In this document: positions 7,336 to 13,943 of the stretch, in pieces
Numbering within the stretch: the stretch's first letter is position 1
How the letters are laid out: every line of letters begins with the position of its first letter
From: DATKCJ01 sp035513275
Lineage (GTDB): Bacteria > Verrucomicrobiota > Verrucomicrobiia > Opitutales > Opitutaceae
DNA: 14,282 bases
NCBI GenBank assembly: GCA_035513275.1
Contig: DATKCJ010000081.1
Coordinates: 1 to 14,282, forward strand
Direction of reading: 5' to 3'
Program-made: the position numbers and the translations under genes
Notes under the pieces: generated by a model
What the model saw: the letters and a program-made list of their open reading frames with translations, nothing else
Told to the model about the DNA's origin: nothing
Database searches by the model: none

Positions 7336-8925
7336 TCAGGATTGGCTCAACTGCTTGACTTCGATGAGTTCGCGCACGACCTGGCGGTCGTCGAATGGGA
7401 TCACCGTGTCGGCGAATTCCTGAAACGTTTCATGTCCCTTGCCGGCGATGAGGAGCGAGTCGCCCGGGCGAGCGGCGTCGAGCGCGAGGCTGATAGCGCG
7501 ACGGCGGTCCTCGATGAATGCGATGCGCTCCGGAGCGGCGACGCCGGCCTTCATGTCCATGAAAATCCGGTCAGGCGATTCGGAGCGCGGGTTGTCGGAA
7601 GTGGCCCACGCGAAATCGGCGGCCTCTTGCACGGCGGCCGTCATGAGCGGTCGCTTCGAGCGATCGCGGTTGCCGCCGCAGCCGAAGACGACGAGCAAGC
7701 GGCCGGGCGTGATGCCGCGGAGCATGCCGAGAGCGTTGCGCAGCGCGTCGTCGGTGTGCGCGTAGTCGACGAGCACATTGAAAGGCTGGCCTTCATCGAT
7801 GCGCTCCATGCGCCCTGGCGGCGCCTTGAATGTGGAAAGCGCAGCGGCGCACTCGGCCGGATCGCGGCCCATCGCGCGGCACGCGGCGATCGCGGCGAGG
7901 ACGTTGCTGACGTTGTAGCGGCCGATGAGCGGACTATCGACGTCAGCGGAGCCGCCGGGCCAGACGAGCCGGAACGCTGTCGACTTGAATCCGAGCCGGA
8001 TGCCGACGGCGCGCACTTCCGCCTCGGGCGATTCGCCGAACGTCACCACGCCCGCGCGGCCGCGCAAGATCGAGAGCAGCCGGCGGCCATGTTCATCGTC
8101 CATATTTATCACGGAGGCGTGGGGCGCGCTGCCCGTGGCGCCGGTGAAGAGGCGAGACTTCACCTCGAAGTAGCTCTCAATCGAGCCGTGGTAGTCGAGG
8201 TGGTCGCGCGTGAGGTTCGTGAAGACCGCGACGGCGAACTTGATTCCCTGCACGCGCTTCTGGTCGATGCCGTGCGAGCTGACTTCCATCACCGCTTCCT
8301 CGCAGCCCGCGGTGCGCATCTGAGAGAGCAGGCCGTAAACGTCGAGCGACTCGGGCGTCGTCTTGTAGGACGGCACCATGCGCCCGCCGAGGTCATACTG
8401 GATAGTGCCGAGCATGCCGACGCGCTTGTTACTGCCGGAGAGAATGTGACGGACGAGATGCGCGACGGTCGTCTTGCCGTTTGTGCCGGTGACGCCGACG
8501 ACCTTGAGCTTCTCGTCGGGCGAGTTGAAGTAGCGGCGGCTCACCTCGGCGAGCACGTCGCGCGGCTTTTCAACTTTGATGAAGGTAGCCCGCGAGTTGA
8601 CGACGACCGGGAACGCCGAGCAGACGATCGCGTGCGCGCCGCGCTCGATAGCCTCGTCGATGTAGCGAGCGCCGTCGGAGCGAAGCCCCGGGAGTGCGAA
8701 GAACAAGTTTCCCGGCGCGACGCGCCGGCTGTCCAACACGATGCCCGAGATCGGGCGGTCGAGCGTGCCGCGGATGGCCGCGACGTTTTCATCGGAAAAC
8801 AGGTCGGAGAGTTTCACGGCAGTTTTGAAGATGCGCGCGGCGGGGCCGGCTGGGCGACCGCGGCGGTGTCTTTGCGTGCGAAACGCCTGAACCAACTCTG
8901 CATCATGGGTGAGATATCCGATCAT
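7336..8925 (-). CDS. murE: MurE, UDP-MurNAc-L-Ala-D-Glu:meso-diaminopimelate ligase
   Basis: This Mur ligase adds the third amino acid of the stem peptide. The product from the ATG at 8925 has 529 residues, with VTGTNGKTTVAHLV (145-158), YKTTPES (187-193), EVSSHGIDQKRV (214-225), NLTRDHLDYHGS (237-248), the lysine of YFEVKSRLF (K256) at the carbamylated position, VDYAHTDDAL (386-395), FGCGGNRDRSKRPLM (414-428) and TSDNPRSE (442-449). DNPR is the specificity motif for meso-diaminopimelate. The start is open to doubt: ATG 8925 overlaps the ftsI end by 23 bp and has GGGAG upstream at reasonable spacing, but its first 36 residues are basic and unlike the family. GTG 8817 would give MKLSDLF... and 493 residues, close to the 495 of E. 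coli. Confidence 0.95.
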   Translation of the reverse strand: MIGYLTHDAELVQAFRTQRHRRGRPAGPAARIFKTAVKLSDLFSDENVAAIRGTLDRPISGIVLDSRRVAPGNLFFALPGLRSDGARYIDEAIERGAHAIVCSAFPVVVNSRATFIKVEKPRDVLAEVSRRYFNSPDEKLKVVGVTGTNGKTTVAHLVRHILSGSNKRVGMLGTIQYDLGGRMVPSYKTTPESLDVYGLLSQMRTAGCEEAVMEVSSHGIDQKRVQGIKFAVAVFTNLTRDHLDYHGSIESYFEVKSRLFTGATGSAPHASVINMDDEHGRRLLSILRGRAGVVTFGESPEAEVRAVGIRLGFKSTAFRLVWPGGSADVDSPLIGRYNVSNVLAAIAACRAMGRDPAECAAALSTFKAPPGRMERIDEGQPFNVLVDYAHTDDALRNALGMLRGITPGRLLVVFGCGGNRDRSKRPLMTAAVQEAADFAWATSDNPRSESPDRIFMDMKAGVAAPERIAFIEDRRRAISLALDAARPGDSLLIAGKGHETFQEFADTVIPFDDRQVVRELIEVKQLSQS

Positions 8926-10729
8926 GTTTGGCGTCTCCCATCGCGATTGCGGATTTGTTTGCCTGGGCGGGCAGTATCCCGAGGTAAGGGATGAGCTGCT
9001 CGCCGATGCGTTTGAATGAAGGTGCCGCGACCGTGCCGCCGTAGGCCGTGCCGCCAGTCGGAAGGCGGCCGTTGTCGACGATGACCGTGATCGCCACCTG
9101 CGGGCGCCGCGCCGGGAAGAACCCGACGAACGAACCGACGTGTTGTCGCTCGGAATAGCGCCCGTTGATGATCTTCTGGGTGGTGCCCGTCTTGCCCGCG
9201 ACTTCGTAGCCCGCGATGCTCGCGTTTTCGCCGGTGCCGTCGGCGCTCGCTGCGTTGACGAGCAGGCGCGCCATCGTTGTCGCTGTCTCCTTTGAAATCA
9301 CACGGCGCACCTGCATCGGCTGGCACTGCGCGATCGTGCGCGCGTCGCGGTCGCGGATCTCCGAGACGATGAGCGGCCGCATGAGAATGCCGCCATTGGC
9401 GACCGTGCTCATCGCGTAGTGCATCTGCATCGCAGTGACGCCGACTGCGTGGCCCATCGGCATGCGCGTGATCGTGAGGCCGTCCCATGCGCGCACGGGA
9501 TGGAGCATGCCTGGGATCTCGCCGCCAAAAGGAAAGCCCGTCTGCTCGCCGAATCCAAAAGCGCGCGCGTATTCGTAGAAGCGCTGGGAGCCGAGCCGCA
9601 TGGCGAGGTGGGCCGCGCCGCGGTTCGATGACTTGCCGACGATGTCCGCGACGGAGAGCACGCCGTTCGCGTGCGAGTCGCGCGGAAGCGAGCGCGGCTT
9701 CCCTTCGTAGATGACGGACGCGAGGCTGCAGTCGAACGCCGTGGAGGTGGAGACAAGTTGGTCCTCGAGCACGCCGCTTGCGGCGACGATCTTGAACGTC
9801 GAGCCCGGCTCAAACATGTCGGTGACGGCGATGTTCCGCTGCACATCGATCGGCGCCTTGTTGTAGTGGTTGAGATCGAATGTCGGATAATTGGCGATTC
9901 CAAGAATCGCGCCGGTGAGCGGGTTGCTGACGATGATCGTCGCGCTGTCGGGTCGAAAGTTCTTCGCAATCTTCTCGATCTCCTCCTCGACGATGTGCTG
10001 CACGAACGTGTCGAGCGTGAGCACGACATCGAATCCGTCGGCCGCGGGAATCTCGCGCGTGCGAAACTGTGCGAGCTCGCGGCGGAGGCCGTCGCGCTCC
10101 GACTCGCGCCAGCCGGACTGGCCGCGAAGGTAGAAATCGAGGTGGCGCTCGACACCGGTGACGGGCGTGGCCTCCTTGTTGATGTAGCCGAGGATGTGCG
10201 CCGCGAGCTGGCCGCCGGGATAAACGCGCCGGTAGTGCCGGTTGCCGTAGATTCCCTTGATGTTGAGCTTGAGGATACGCTCGTAAGTCGACTCCTCGAC
10301 TTCCTCGTTGAGTTTCACCCAACGGATCGGGCGCGGCGCGCGCTCTCCATCCGGTGCGTCGGGCGAGGCGACGGCCTCGAGTGCGAACCGCCGGCGCAAA
10401 GAAATCTCAAGCTGCGGCTGCGAAATCCCGAGAAGCTTCGCGAGCTCGGGCCACTTCGCCTCGTCCTCCTTGCGGAGCATTTGCGGGTCGGCGCCAAGTT
10501 CGATAAGGCTGCGGCTCGTGGCTAGGCGGTTGCCGCGGATATCGAGGATGTCACCGCGGCGCGCCTGATCGACGATGATCTGCTTGCGGGCCTTGTCGAC
10601 GAAAGCGGTCAGCTCGGCGCTGCGCAGCCAGTGCAAATCCACGAGGCGGGCGCAAATGCCCACTAGCGCGAGGAAGAGCACCCCGGCGAGCACCACGAGG
10701 CGTGAGCTGGATGCGAAGCCTTTCCGCAT
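8903..10729 (-). CDS. ftsI: FtsI/PBP3-type class B penicillin-binding protein, septal transpeptidase
   Basis: FtsI is a membrane-anchored transpeptidase that crosslinks septal peptidoglycan. The 608 residues show a short cytoplasmic tail, one transmembrane helix (about 11-31), an N-terminal dimerisation domain beginning RRGDILDIRGNRLA (57-70), and a transpeptidase domain with all three active-site motifs: STFK (310-313, nucleophile S310) in FEPGSTFK, SSN (367-369) in GKSSNRG, and KTGT (513-516). No PASTA domain follows, and the protein ends about 90 residues after KTG. In the N-terminal box the usual DR of RGxIxDRxG reads DI, a modest divergence. The chosen ATG 10729 follows the stop of the FtsL-like gene by one base (TGACATG). 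The open frame extends 30 codons further upstream, but those residues only overlap the neighbouring gene. The context next to rsmH and murE supports ftsI over an elongation PBP2. Confidence 0.95.
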   Translation of the reverse strand: MRKGFASSSRLVVLAGVLFLALVGICARLVDLHWLRSAELTAFVDKARKQIIVDQARRGDILDIRGNRLATSRSLIELGADPQMLRKEDEAKWPELAKLLGISQPQLEISLRRRFALEAVASPDAPDGERAPRPIRWVKLNEEVEESTYERILKLNIKGIYGNRHYRRVYPGGQLAAHILGYINKEATPVTGVERHLDFYLRGQSGWRESERDGLRRELAQFRTREIPAADGFDVVLTLDTFVQHIVEEEIEKIAKNFRPDSATIIVSNPLTGAILGIANYPTFDLNHYNKAPIDVQRNIAVTDMFEPGSTFKIVAASGVLEDQLVSTSTAFDCSLASVIYEGKPRSLPRDSHANGVLSVADIVGKSSNRGAAHLAMRLGSQRFYEYARAFGFGEQTGFPFGGEIPGMLHPVRAWDGLTITRMPMGHAVGVTAMQMHYAMSTVANGGILMRPLIVSEIRDRDARTIAQCQPMQVRRVISKETATTMARLLVNAASADGTGENASIAGYEVAGKTGTTQKIINGRYSERQHVGSFVGFFPARRPQVAITVIVDNGRLPTGGTAYGGTVAAPSFKRIGEQLIPYLGILPAQANKSAIAMGDAKHDRISHP

Positions 10730-10730
10730 G

Positions 10731-11123
10731 TCAACGTGGAGTCGAGACGGGGAAGGACGCAGGAACGACGCTGGTTGTGTAGAGCTCCGCGTTGCGCTTG
10801 GCGGCGAGGCGGATTTCAACCTCCTCGTCGACGCGGACTATTTGGTTGTCGCGCGGCGCGGTGAGGCCGAGGCGCAGGCGAGTGTTTTGCCGCAGGAGCA
10901 CATCGGGGCTCAGGCCGGCTGCCACCTGCGAGTTCACCTCGGCGATGCGCCGGTCGAGTTCGGAGATGCGGGCCTGCGCCTTTTGGTTTGCCGCGGCGAC
11001 CTCGGATACCCGGTGGCGCAGCCACACTGTCGCCAGGCCGATTGTGCCTGCGAACAACAAGAGCAGGACGGTGGCGATGAGCAGACGATTCCAGAGTGCG
11101 GACTGGGAGGATGATTTCTTCAT
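10731..11123 (-). CDS. ftsL: FtsL-like bitopic divisome protein
   Basis: A small protein of 130 residues has a basic, serine-rich N-terminus (MKKSSSQSALWNR), one transmembrane helix (about 13-35) and a heptad-like, probably coiled-coil stretch (about 38-66, RVSEVAAANQKAQARISELD). A polar periplasmic tail follows. This layout and its place between rsmH and ftsI are those of FtsL, which bridges FtsB/FtsQ and FtsW/FtsI in the divisome. FtsL sequences are poorly conserved, so the name rests on topology, size and position and not on a sequence motif. The start at ATG 11123 lies four bases after the rsmH stop. The frame opens earlier, but only within rsmH. It ends one base before ftsI. Confidence 0.8.
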   Translation of the reverse strand: MKKSSSQSALWNRLLIATVLLLLFAGTIGLATVWLRHRVSEVAAANQKAQARISELDRRIAEVNSQVAAGLSPDVLLRQNTRLRLGLTAPRDNQIVRVDEEVEIRLAAKRNAELYTTSVVPASFPVSTPR

Positions 11124-11127
11124 GGCA

Positions 11128-12081
11128 TCAGACGCGGCGGATTGCGCGCAACCGCGAGGATCGCGCGCGGGGATTGTTTTCAACCTCGGAGATCCCCGGG
11201 GAAACGGGGCGGCGCGTGAGCAGTTCGCCCTCGGCGGTGCGGAACTGCTGGGGTGTCGAGTCCGAGGCGGATTCGGGCATGCCGGCGAGCCGGCGGAAGA
11301 GGCGCTTCACGAAGCGATCCTCGAGAGAGTGGAAGCTGATCACGGCGAGGACGCCGCCGCGAGCGAGCATCGCGAACGCCGCGGGGAGCGCGCGCTCGAG
11401 CGCGCCGAGTTCGTCGTTGAGCGCGATGCGGATGCCCTGAAATGAAAGCGTCGCCGGATGGATTGAGCGCGCGCGACGAAGCGCCGCAGGAATCGCCTCC
11501 GTGATCACGCGGGCGAGGTCCGCTGTTGTCGCGAGTGCGCCCGTGCCACGCGCGTCGACAATCGCGCGCACGACGCGGCGCCACGCCTTTTCCTCGCCGA
11601 AGTCGCGGATCGCGCGCACGAGATCCGCTTCGGATGCGACCTCGAGCCAGCGCGATGCCGGGAGACCTGTGCGCGTGTCCATCCGCATGTCTGCAGGCGC
11701 GTCGTTGCGGAAAGAGAAGCCGCGCTCCACGTCGTCGAGTTGGAACGAGGAGACGCCAAGATCGAAGAGGATGCCGTCGAAGTCGCGCGCGCCGATCGTC
11801 TGAAGTGAGTCGAAGTTCGCGCTCACGAGCTCGAAGCGGCCTGGAAACTCGCGTGCGACTTCTTCCGCACGCGCAATCGCCGCGGGATCGCGATCCACCG
11901 CCGTGACGTGCGTGCCCTCGGCCGCGCGCAGTATCGCGAGGGTGTGTCCCCCACCCCCGAACGTCGCATCGAGGTAGCGGCCGCTGCCGACGGGTGCGAG
12001 AAACTCGAGTGTCTCGTGGAGCAGAACCGGCTTGTGGCGCGCGGTCATCGAATCAAGAGGATGGAAAGCGAGAGTGTGCAT
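11128..12081 (-). CDS. rsmH: RsmH (MraW), 16S rRNA N4-cytosine methyltransferase
   Basis: RsmH is an S-adenosylmethionine-dependent enzyme that methylates N4 of C1402 (E. coli numbering) in 16S rRNA. It sits in dcw clusters although its role is in the ribosome. The 317 residues show HKPVLLHETLEFL (16-28), the SAM-binding loop DATFGGGGHT (38-47), AVDRDPAA (61-68), FDLGVSSFQLDD (106-117), RGFSFRNDAPADMRMD (120-135), FGEEKAWRRVVRAIV (161-175), HPATLSFQGIRIALNDEL (208-225), ISFHSLEDRFVKR (248-260) and the C-terminal ENNPRARSSRLRA (301-313). The length is typical. ATG 12048 (MTARHKPVLL, 306 residues) is an equally possible start, since neither has a clear Shine-Dalgarno. The gap to mraZ is 98 bp and holds a short ORF. 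Confidence 0.96.
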   Translation of the reverse strand: MHTLAFHPLDSMTARHKPVLLHETLEFLAPVGSGRYLDATFGGGGHTLAILRAAEGTHVTAVDRDPAAIARAEEVAREFPGRFELVSANFDSLQTIGARDFDGILFDLGVSSFQLDDVERGFSFRNDAPADMRMDTRTGLPASRWLEVASEADLVRAIRDFGEEKAWRRVVRAIVDARGTGALATTADLARVITEAIPAALRRARSIHPATLSFQGIRIALNDELGALERALPAAFAMLARGGVLAVISFHSLEDRFVKRLFRRLAGMPESASDSTPQQFRTAEGELLTRRPVSPGISEVENNPRARSSRLRAIRRV

Positions 12082-12093
12082 CGGCCGCGGGGT

Positions 12094-12168
12094 TCATCGC
12101 GCGAGAATGGCTGCGAGTGCCGCCATCCCGGTTGTCTCGTGGGAGGCGCGTGCGTTTCTCGGTGTCAT
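12094..12168 (-). CDS. Possible 24-residue small protein or leader ORF between mraZ and rsmH
   Basis: The ATG at 12168-12166 starts 24 codons ending with TGA at 12096-12094. The peptide begins MTPRNARASHETTG and continues with an alanine-rich hydrophobic end (MAALAAILAR). It is preceded by AGGAGG overlapping the mraZ stop, seven bases before the ATG, one of the two best Shine-Dalgarno matches in the cluster. It lies in the same frame as rsmH but is closed by its own stop 12 bases before the rsmH ATG. It resembles no family I know. It could be a real small protein, a coupling device that delivers ribosomes to rsmH, or chance. The strong ribosome binding site is the only positive evidence. Confidence 0.3.
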   Translation of the reverse strand: MTPRNARASHETTGMAALAAILAR

Positions 12169-12173
12169 GGCGT

Positions 12174-12179
12174 GCCTCC
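12174..12179 (-). promoter_or_regulatory. Shine-Dalgarno after the mraZ stop, possibly sequestered in a stem
   Basis: On the minus strand GGAGGC directly follows the TGA of mraZ and precedes an ATG at suitable spacing. A perfect complement GCCTCC occurs 26 bases downstream (plus-strand bases 12142-12147), and the stem can extend to nine positions with one mismatch. The binding site could therefore be masked when that RNA is not being translated. Confidence 0.5.
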
Positions 12180-12635
12180 TCAGATTCCGATCCGGTGCAT
12201 CAAGGCGGCGAGGCCGTCGTCGCTCGCGCGCGACTGGACCTGTGCCCAGCGATCCGGGCTCCAGATGCCAAACTTCGTCATCGTGCCAACCAGCACCGCT
12301 TCCTTTGCGACGCCCGCGTGACGGAGAAGCTCGTCCGGCAGGCCGATCCGGCCCTGCTTGTCGGGACCGAACTCAATCGCATGTGCGAAGAACTTGTTGA
12401 GGAAATCCTGCGCGTCACGGTCGCTGAGCAGCTTCGCGGAAACCGTTGCGTAGAGTTTCTCCACCTCGAACGGCGGCAGGACCAGCACGTATCCATCCGG
12501 ATGCGGCAACGCCAGGTAGTGCTCGCCCTTCTCGTCGCCCGCAAACCGCCAACGCGCCGGAATCGTAAGCCGATTCTTCGCGTCGAGGTTGTGTCGGAAG
12601 GAGCCGACGTAGAGAGGTTTGCCTGCCAAGACCAT
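12180..12635 (-). CDS. mraZ: MraZ, AbrB-like transcriptional regulator of the dcw operon
   Basis: MraZ is a DNA-binding protein of the SpoVT/AbrB fold that forms a ring and represses the dcw promoter through TGGG repeats. From the ATG at 12635 the product has 151 residues (152 in E. coli) and carries the two expected half-domains: FRHNLDAKNRLTIPARWR (13-30) and PDKQGRIGLPDELL (91-104), each with the D-x-K/Q-x-R-x(3)-P core. The frame extends to a GTG at 12674, but that codon lies inside the operator boxes and at about the predicted transcription start, so I prefer the ATG. It is the first gene of the cluster and is divergent from xdhC. Self-repression is expected from the four operator boxes upstream. 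Confidence 0.95.
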   Translation of the reverse strand: MVLAGKPLYVGSFRHNLDAKNRLTIPARWRFAGDEKGEHYLALPHPDGYVLVLPPFEVEKLYATVSAKLLSDRDAQDFLNKFFAHAIEFGPDKQGRIGLPDELLRHAGVAKEAVLVGTMTKFGIWSPDRWAQVQSRASDDGLAALMHRIGI

Positions 12636-12663
12636 GGGAAACAGGGAGCGATCGGGATAGTCG

Positions 12664-12698
12664 CCCCAATTCACCCCACTTCATCCCACTTCACCCCA
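12664..12698 (-). promoter_or_regulatory. MraZ operator: four TGGGN boxes at 10-bp spacing
   Basis: Reading the minus strand, TGGGG (12698-12694), TGGGA (12688-12684), TGGGG (12678-12674) and TGGGG (12668-12664) follow each other with exactly five bases between boxes. The spacers are TGAAG, TGAAG and TGAAT, so the repeats are near-identical 10-mers. TGGGN repeats of this spacing upstream of mraZ are the known binding site of MraZ in E. coli and other bacteria. The array covers the predicted -10 region, which fits repression. Confidence 0.92.
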
Positions 12699-12708
12699 CC
12701 CTCGTCAA
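12680..12708 (-). promoter_or_regulatory. Candidate dcw (mraZ) promoter
   Basis: TTGACG (12708-12703) matches the sigma-70 -35 consensus in five of six bases. Seventeen bases downstream lies GATGAA (12685-12680), a weak -10 hexamer with three of six matches. The hexamer falls inside the TGGGN operator. Transcription would start near 12673, upstream of the mraZ ATG at 12635. The -10 assignment is tentative. Confidence 0.5.
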
Positions 12709-12989
12709 GAGTTCTTCCGCTAAAAACCTGCTTAGTTGTTCACATGCTCACAACGAGTTACGTCTGGTTGTAAAAGCTAATGCCGGGTGCCTAAGCGGGG
12801 TCCGAAAAGCACCGTGGTCCGGGATTCAACCAACCGCGGCTGGAATTGAGTCAAGAGTCCCCTCCAACCGCATGGTTTCGGGCCCACAATGCTGCGTCCC
12901 GCCGAGATCGAAGTAAACGTGAACGCAGTCCGCGGCGATAAGAGGCTTTCTTCTGGCTATCGGTAAGGTGACGCCCTTCAAAGTGTGCG
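12709..12989. other. Divergent intergenic region between the dcw cluster and xdhC
   Basis: These 281 bases hold no credible gene. They should contain the plus-strand promoter of xdhC, which I could not place. Two small stem-loops are visible. One is ccgtggt (12812-12818) with accgcgg (12833-12839), seven pairs including one G-T and a 14-base loop. The other is ggtgc (12786-12790) with gcacc (12809-12813), which overlaps the first and would exclude it. A further 6-bp pair is ctgcgt (12892-12897) with acgcag (12923-12928). The word gtcaagagt occurs at 12704-12712 and again at 12850-12858, the first copy overlapping the -35 box of mraZ. No tRNA or known riboswitch core was recognised. Confidence 0.55.
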
Positions 12990-13943
12990 ATGCAATGGAG
13001 CGATCTCACCAGCTTCCATCGATCCGCGAAGTCACGTGCGCAAGTGCTCGTGACGATGGTGGGAAAGCGCGGTTCGAGCTATCGCCAGCCCGGTGCGCGG
13101 ATGCTTGTGCGTGACGACGGAGCGGTATGCGGCAGCGTGAGCGCAGGTTGTCTCGAGGATGAAATCGCGCGCGCGACGAAGCCCGTGCTGCTCGACGGTA
13201 CGTCGCGAATTCTCACGATCGACACGCGCCCGCACTACGGGTGCCCGGGACAGATCACATTGCTGATGGAGGTGCTGCATCCACATGCCGGCGACGCGCT
13301 CTTCGCCACCGTCGAGGAGAAACTCCTCGCGCGAAAGCCGTTCGCCGTCTCGACCGAATATGGCGATCTCACGAGTGGCAGACCGCACACGCAGGTGCTC
13401 GGCGATGACCTGCCCGAAGCACGTTCGCGTCCCGGAGTGCTCGTGCAACACGTCGGGCGCCGGCCGCGGATCGTGGTCGTCGGTGCGGGCGATGATGCCA
13501 GTGCGGTTGCAAAGGCGGCTCTGCTCGCACGGTGGGATGTCCACACGGTCGCGACCGAGGAAGTTCAGTTTTCCCACTCGCAACTCGCGGCGAGATTTCC
13601 TCCCGACGATCGGACTGCGGTCGTGTTGCTGACCCACAATCTCGGGCTCGACGTCGCGTGTCTGTGCGAAGTCCTGCCGCTGCCCTACTCTTACGTCGGC
13701 GTCATCGGCTCTGTCCGGCGTCGGAGCGAAATCATTCAAGGCCTCGAGTCGTCGGGCAACATCGAGGTGCTCGCGAGCATCGACAATCTCTTCTGCCCGG
13801 CGGGCCTCGACCTCGGCGCGAGCGATGCCGGTGAGATCGCGCTCTCAATTCTCGCGGAGATCCAGTGCGTGTGGTCCGGGCGTGGTGCGGGACCGCTCCG
13901 CGAGCGCGGCGAGCCGATCCACCAAGGTGAGCGATCGAGCTGA
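12990..13943 (+). CDS. xdhC: XdhC/CoxI-family molybdenum hydroxylase maturation protein
   Basis: XdhC-type proteins bind molybdenum cofactor and help to sulfurate and insert it into xanthine dehydrogenase or related hydroxylases. The 317 residues show the N-terminal XdhC/CoxI domain, with VLVTMVGKRGSSYRQPGARM (19-38) and CGSVSAGCLEDEI (47-59), and a C-terminal Rossmann-like domain with RIVVVGAGDDA (160-170), VVLLTHNLGLD (211-221), YSYVGVIGSVRRR (233-245) and CPAGLDLGASDAGEIALSI (269-287). ATG 12990 has no clear Shine-Dalgarno but starts just before the first conserved block. The gene overlaps the following nucleotidyltransferase by 17 bp, so the two are probably co-translated. The hydroxylase served is not in the window. 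I cannot separate XdhC from its CoxI relatives by sequence alone. Confidence 0.92.
   Translation: MQWSDLTSFHRSAKSRAQVLVTMVGKRGSSYRQPGARMLVRDDGAVCGSVSAGCLEDEIARATKPVLLDGTSRILTIDTRPHYGCPGQITLLMEVLHPHAGDALFATVEEKLLARKPFAVSTEYGDLTSGRPHTQVLGDDLPEARSRPGVLVQHVGRRPRIVVVGAGDDASAVAKAALLARWDVHTVATEEVQFSHSQLAARFPPDDRTAVVLLTHNLGLDVACLCEVLPLPYSYVGVIGSVRRRSEIIQGLESSGNIEVLASIDNLFCPAGLDLGASDAGEIALSILAEIQCVWSGRGAGPLRERGEPIHQGERSS

Noticed and set aside
6727..8994. 755-codon plus-strand open frame opposite murF and murE
   Set aside because: It lies wholly antisense to two well-supported Mur ligases. Its composition is that of a shadow frame and no family motif is visible.
9671..10525. 284-codon plus-strand open frame opposite ftsI
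   Set aside because: It is antisense to the FtsI catalytic and dimerisation regions and has no motif.
12780..12840. tRNA-like or SRP-RNA-like segment
   Set aside because: There is no complete cloverleaf, no canonical T-arm sequence and no conserved SRP loop. Only isolated short stems are present.
13032..13739. 235-codon minus-strand open frame opposite xdhC
   Set aside because: xdhC carries conserved motifs along its whole length and the opposite frame carries none.
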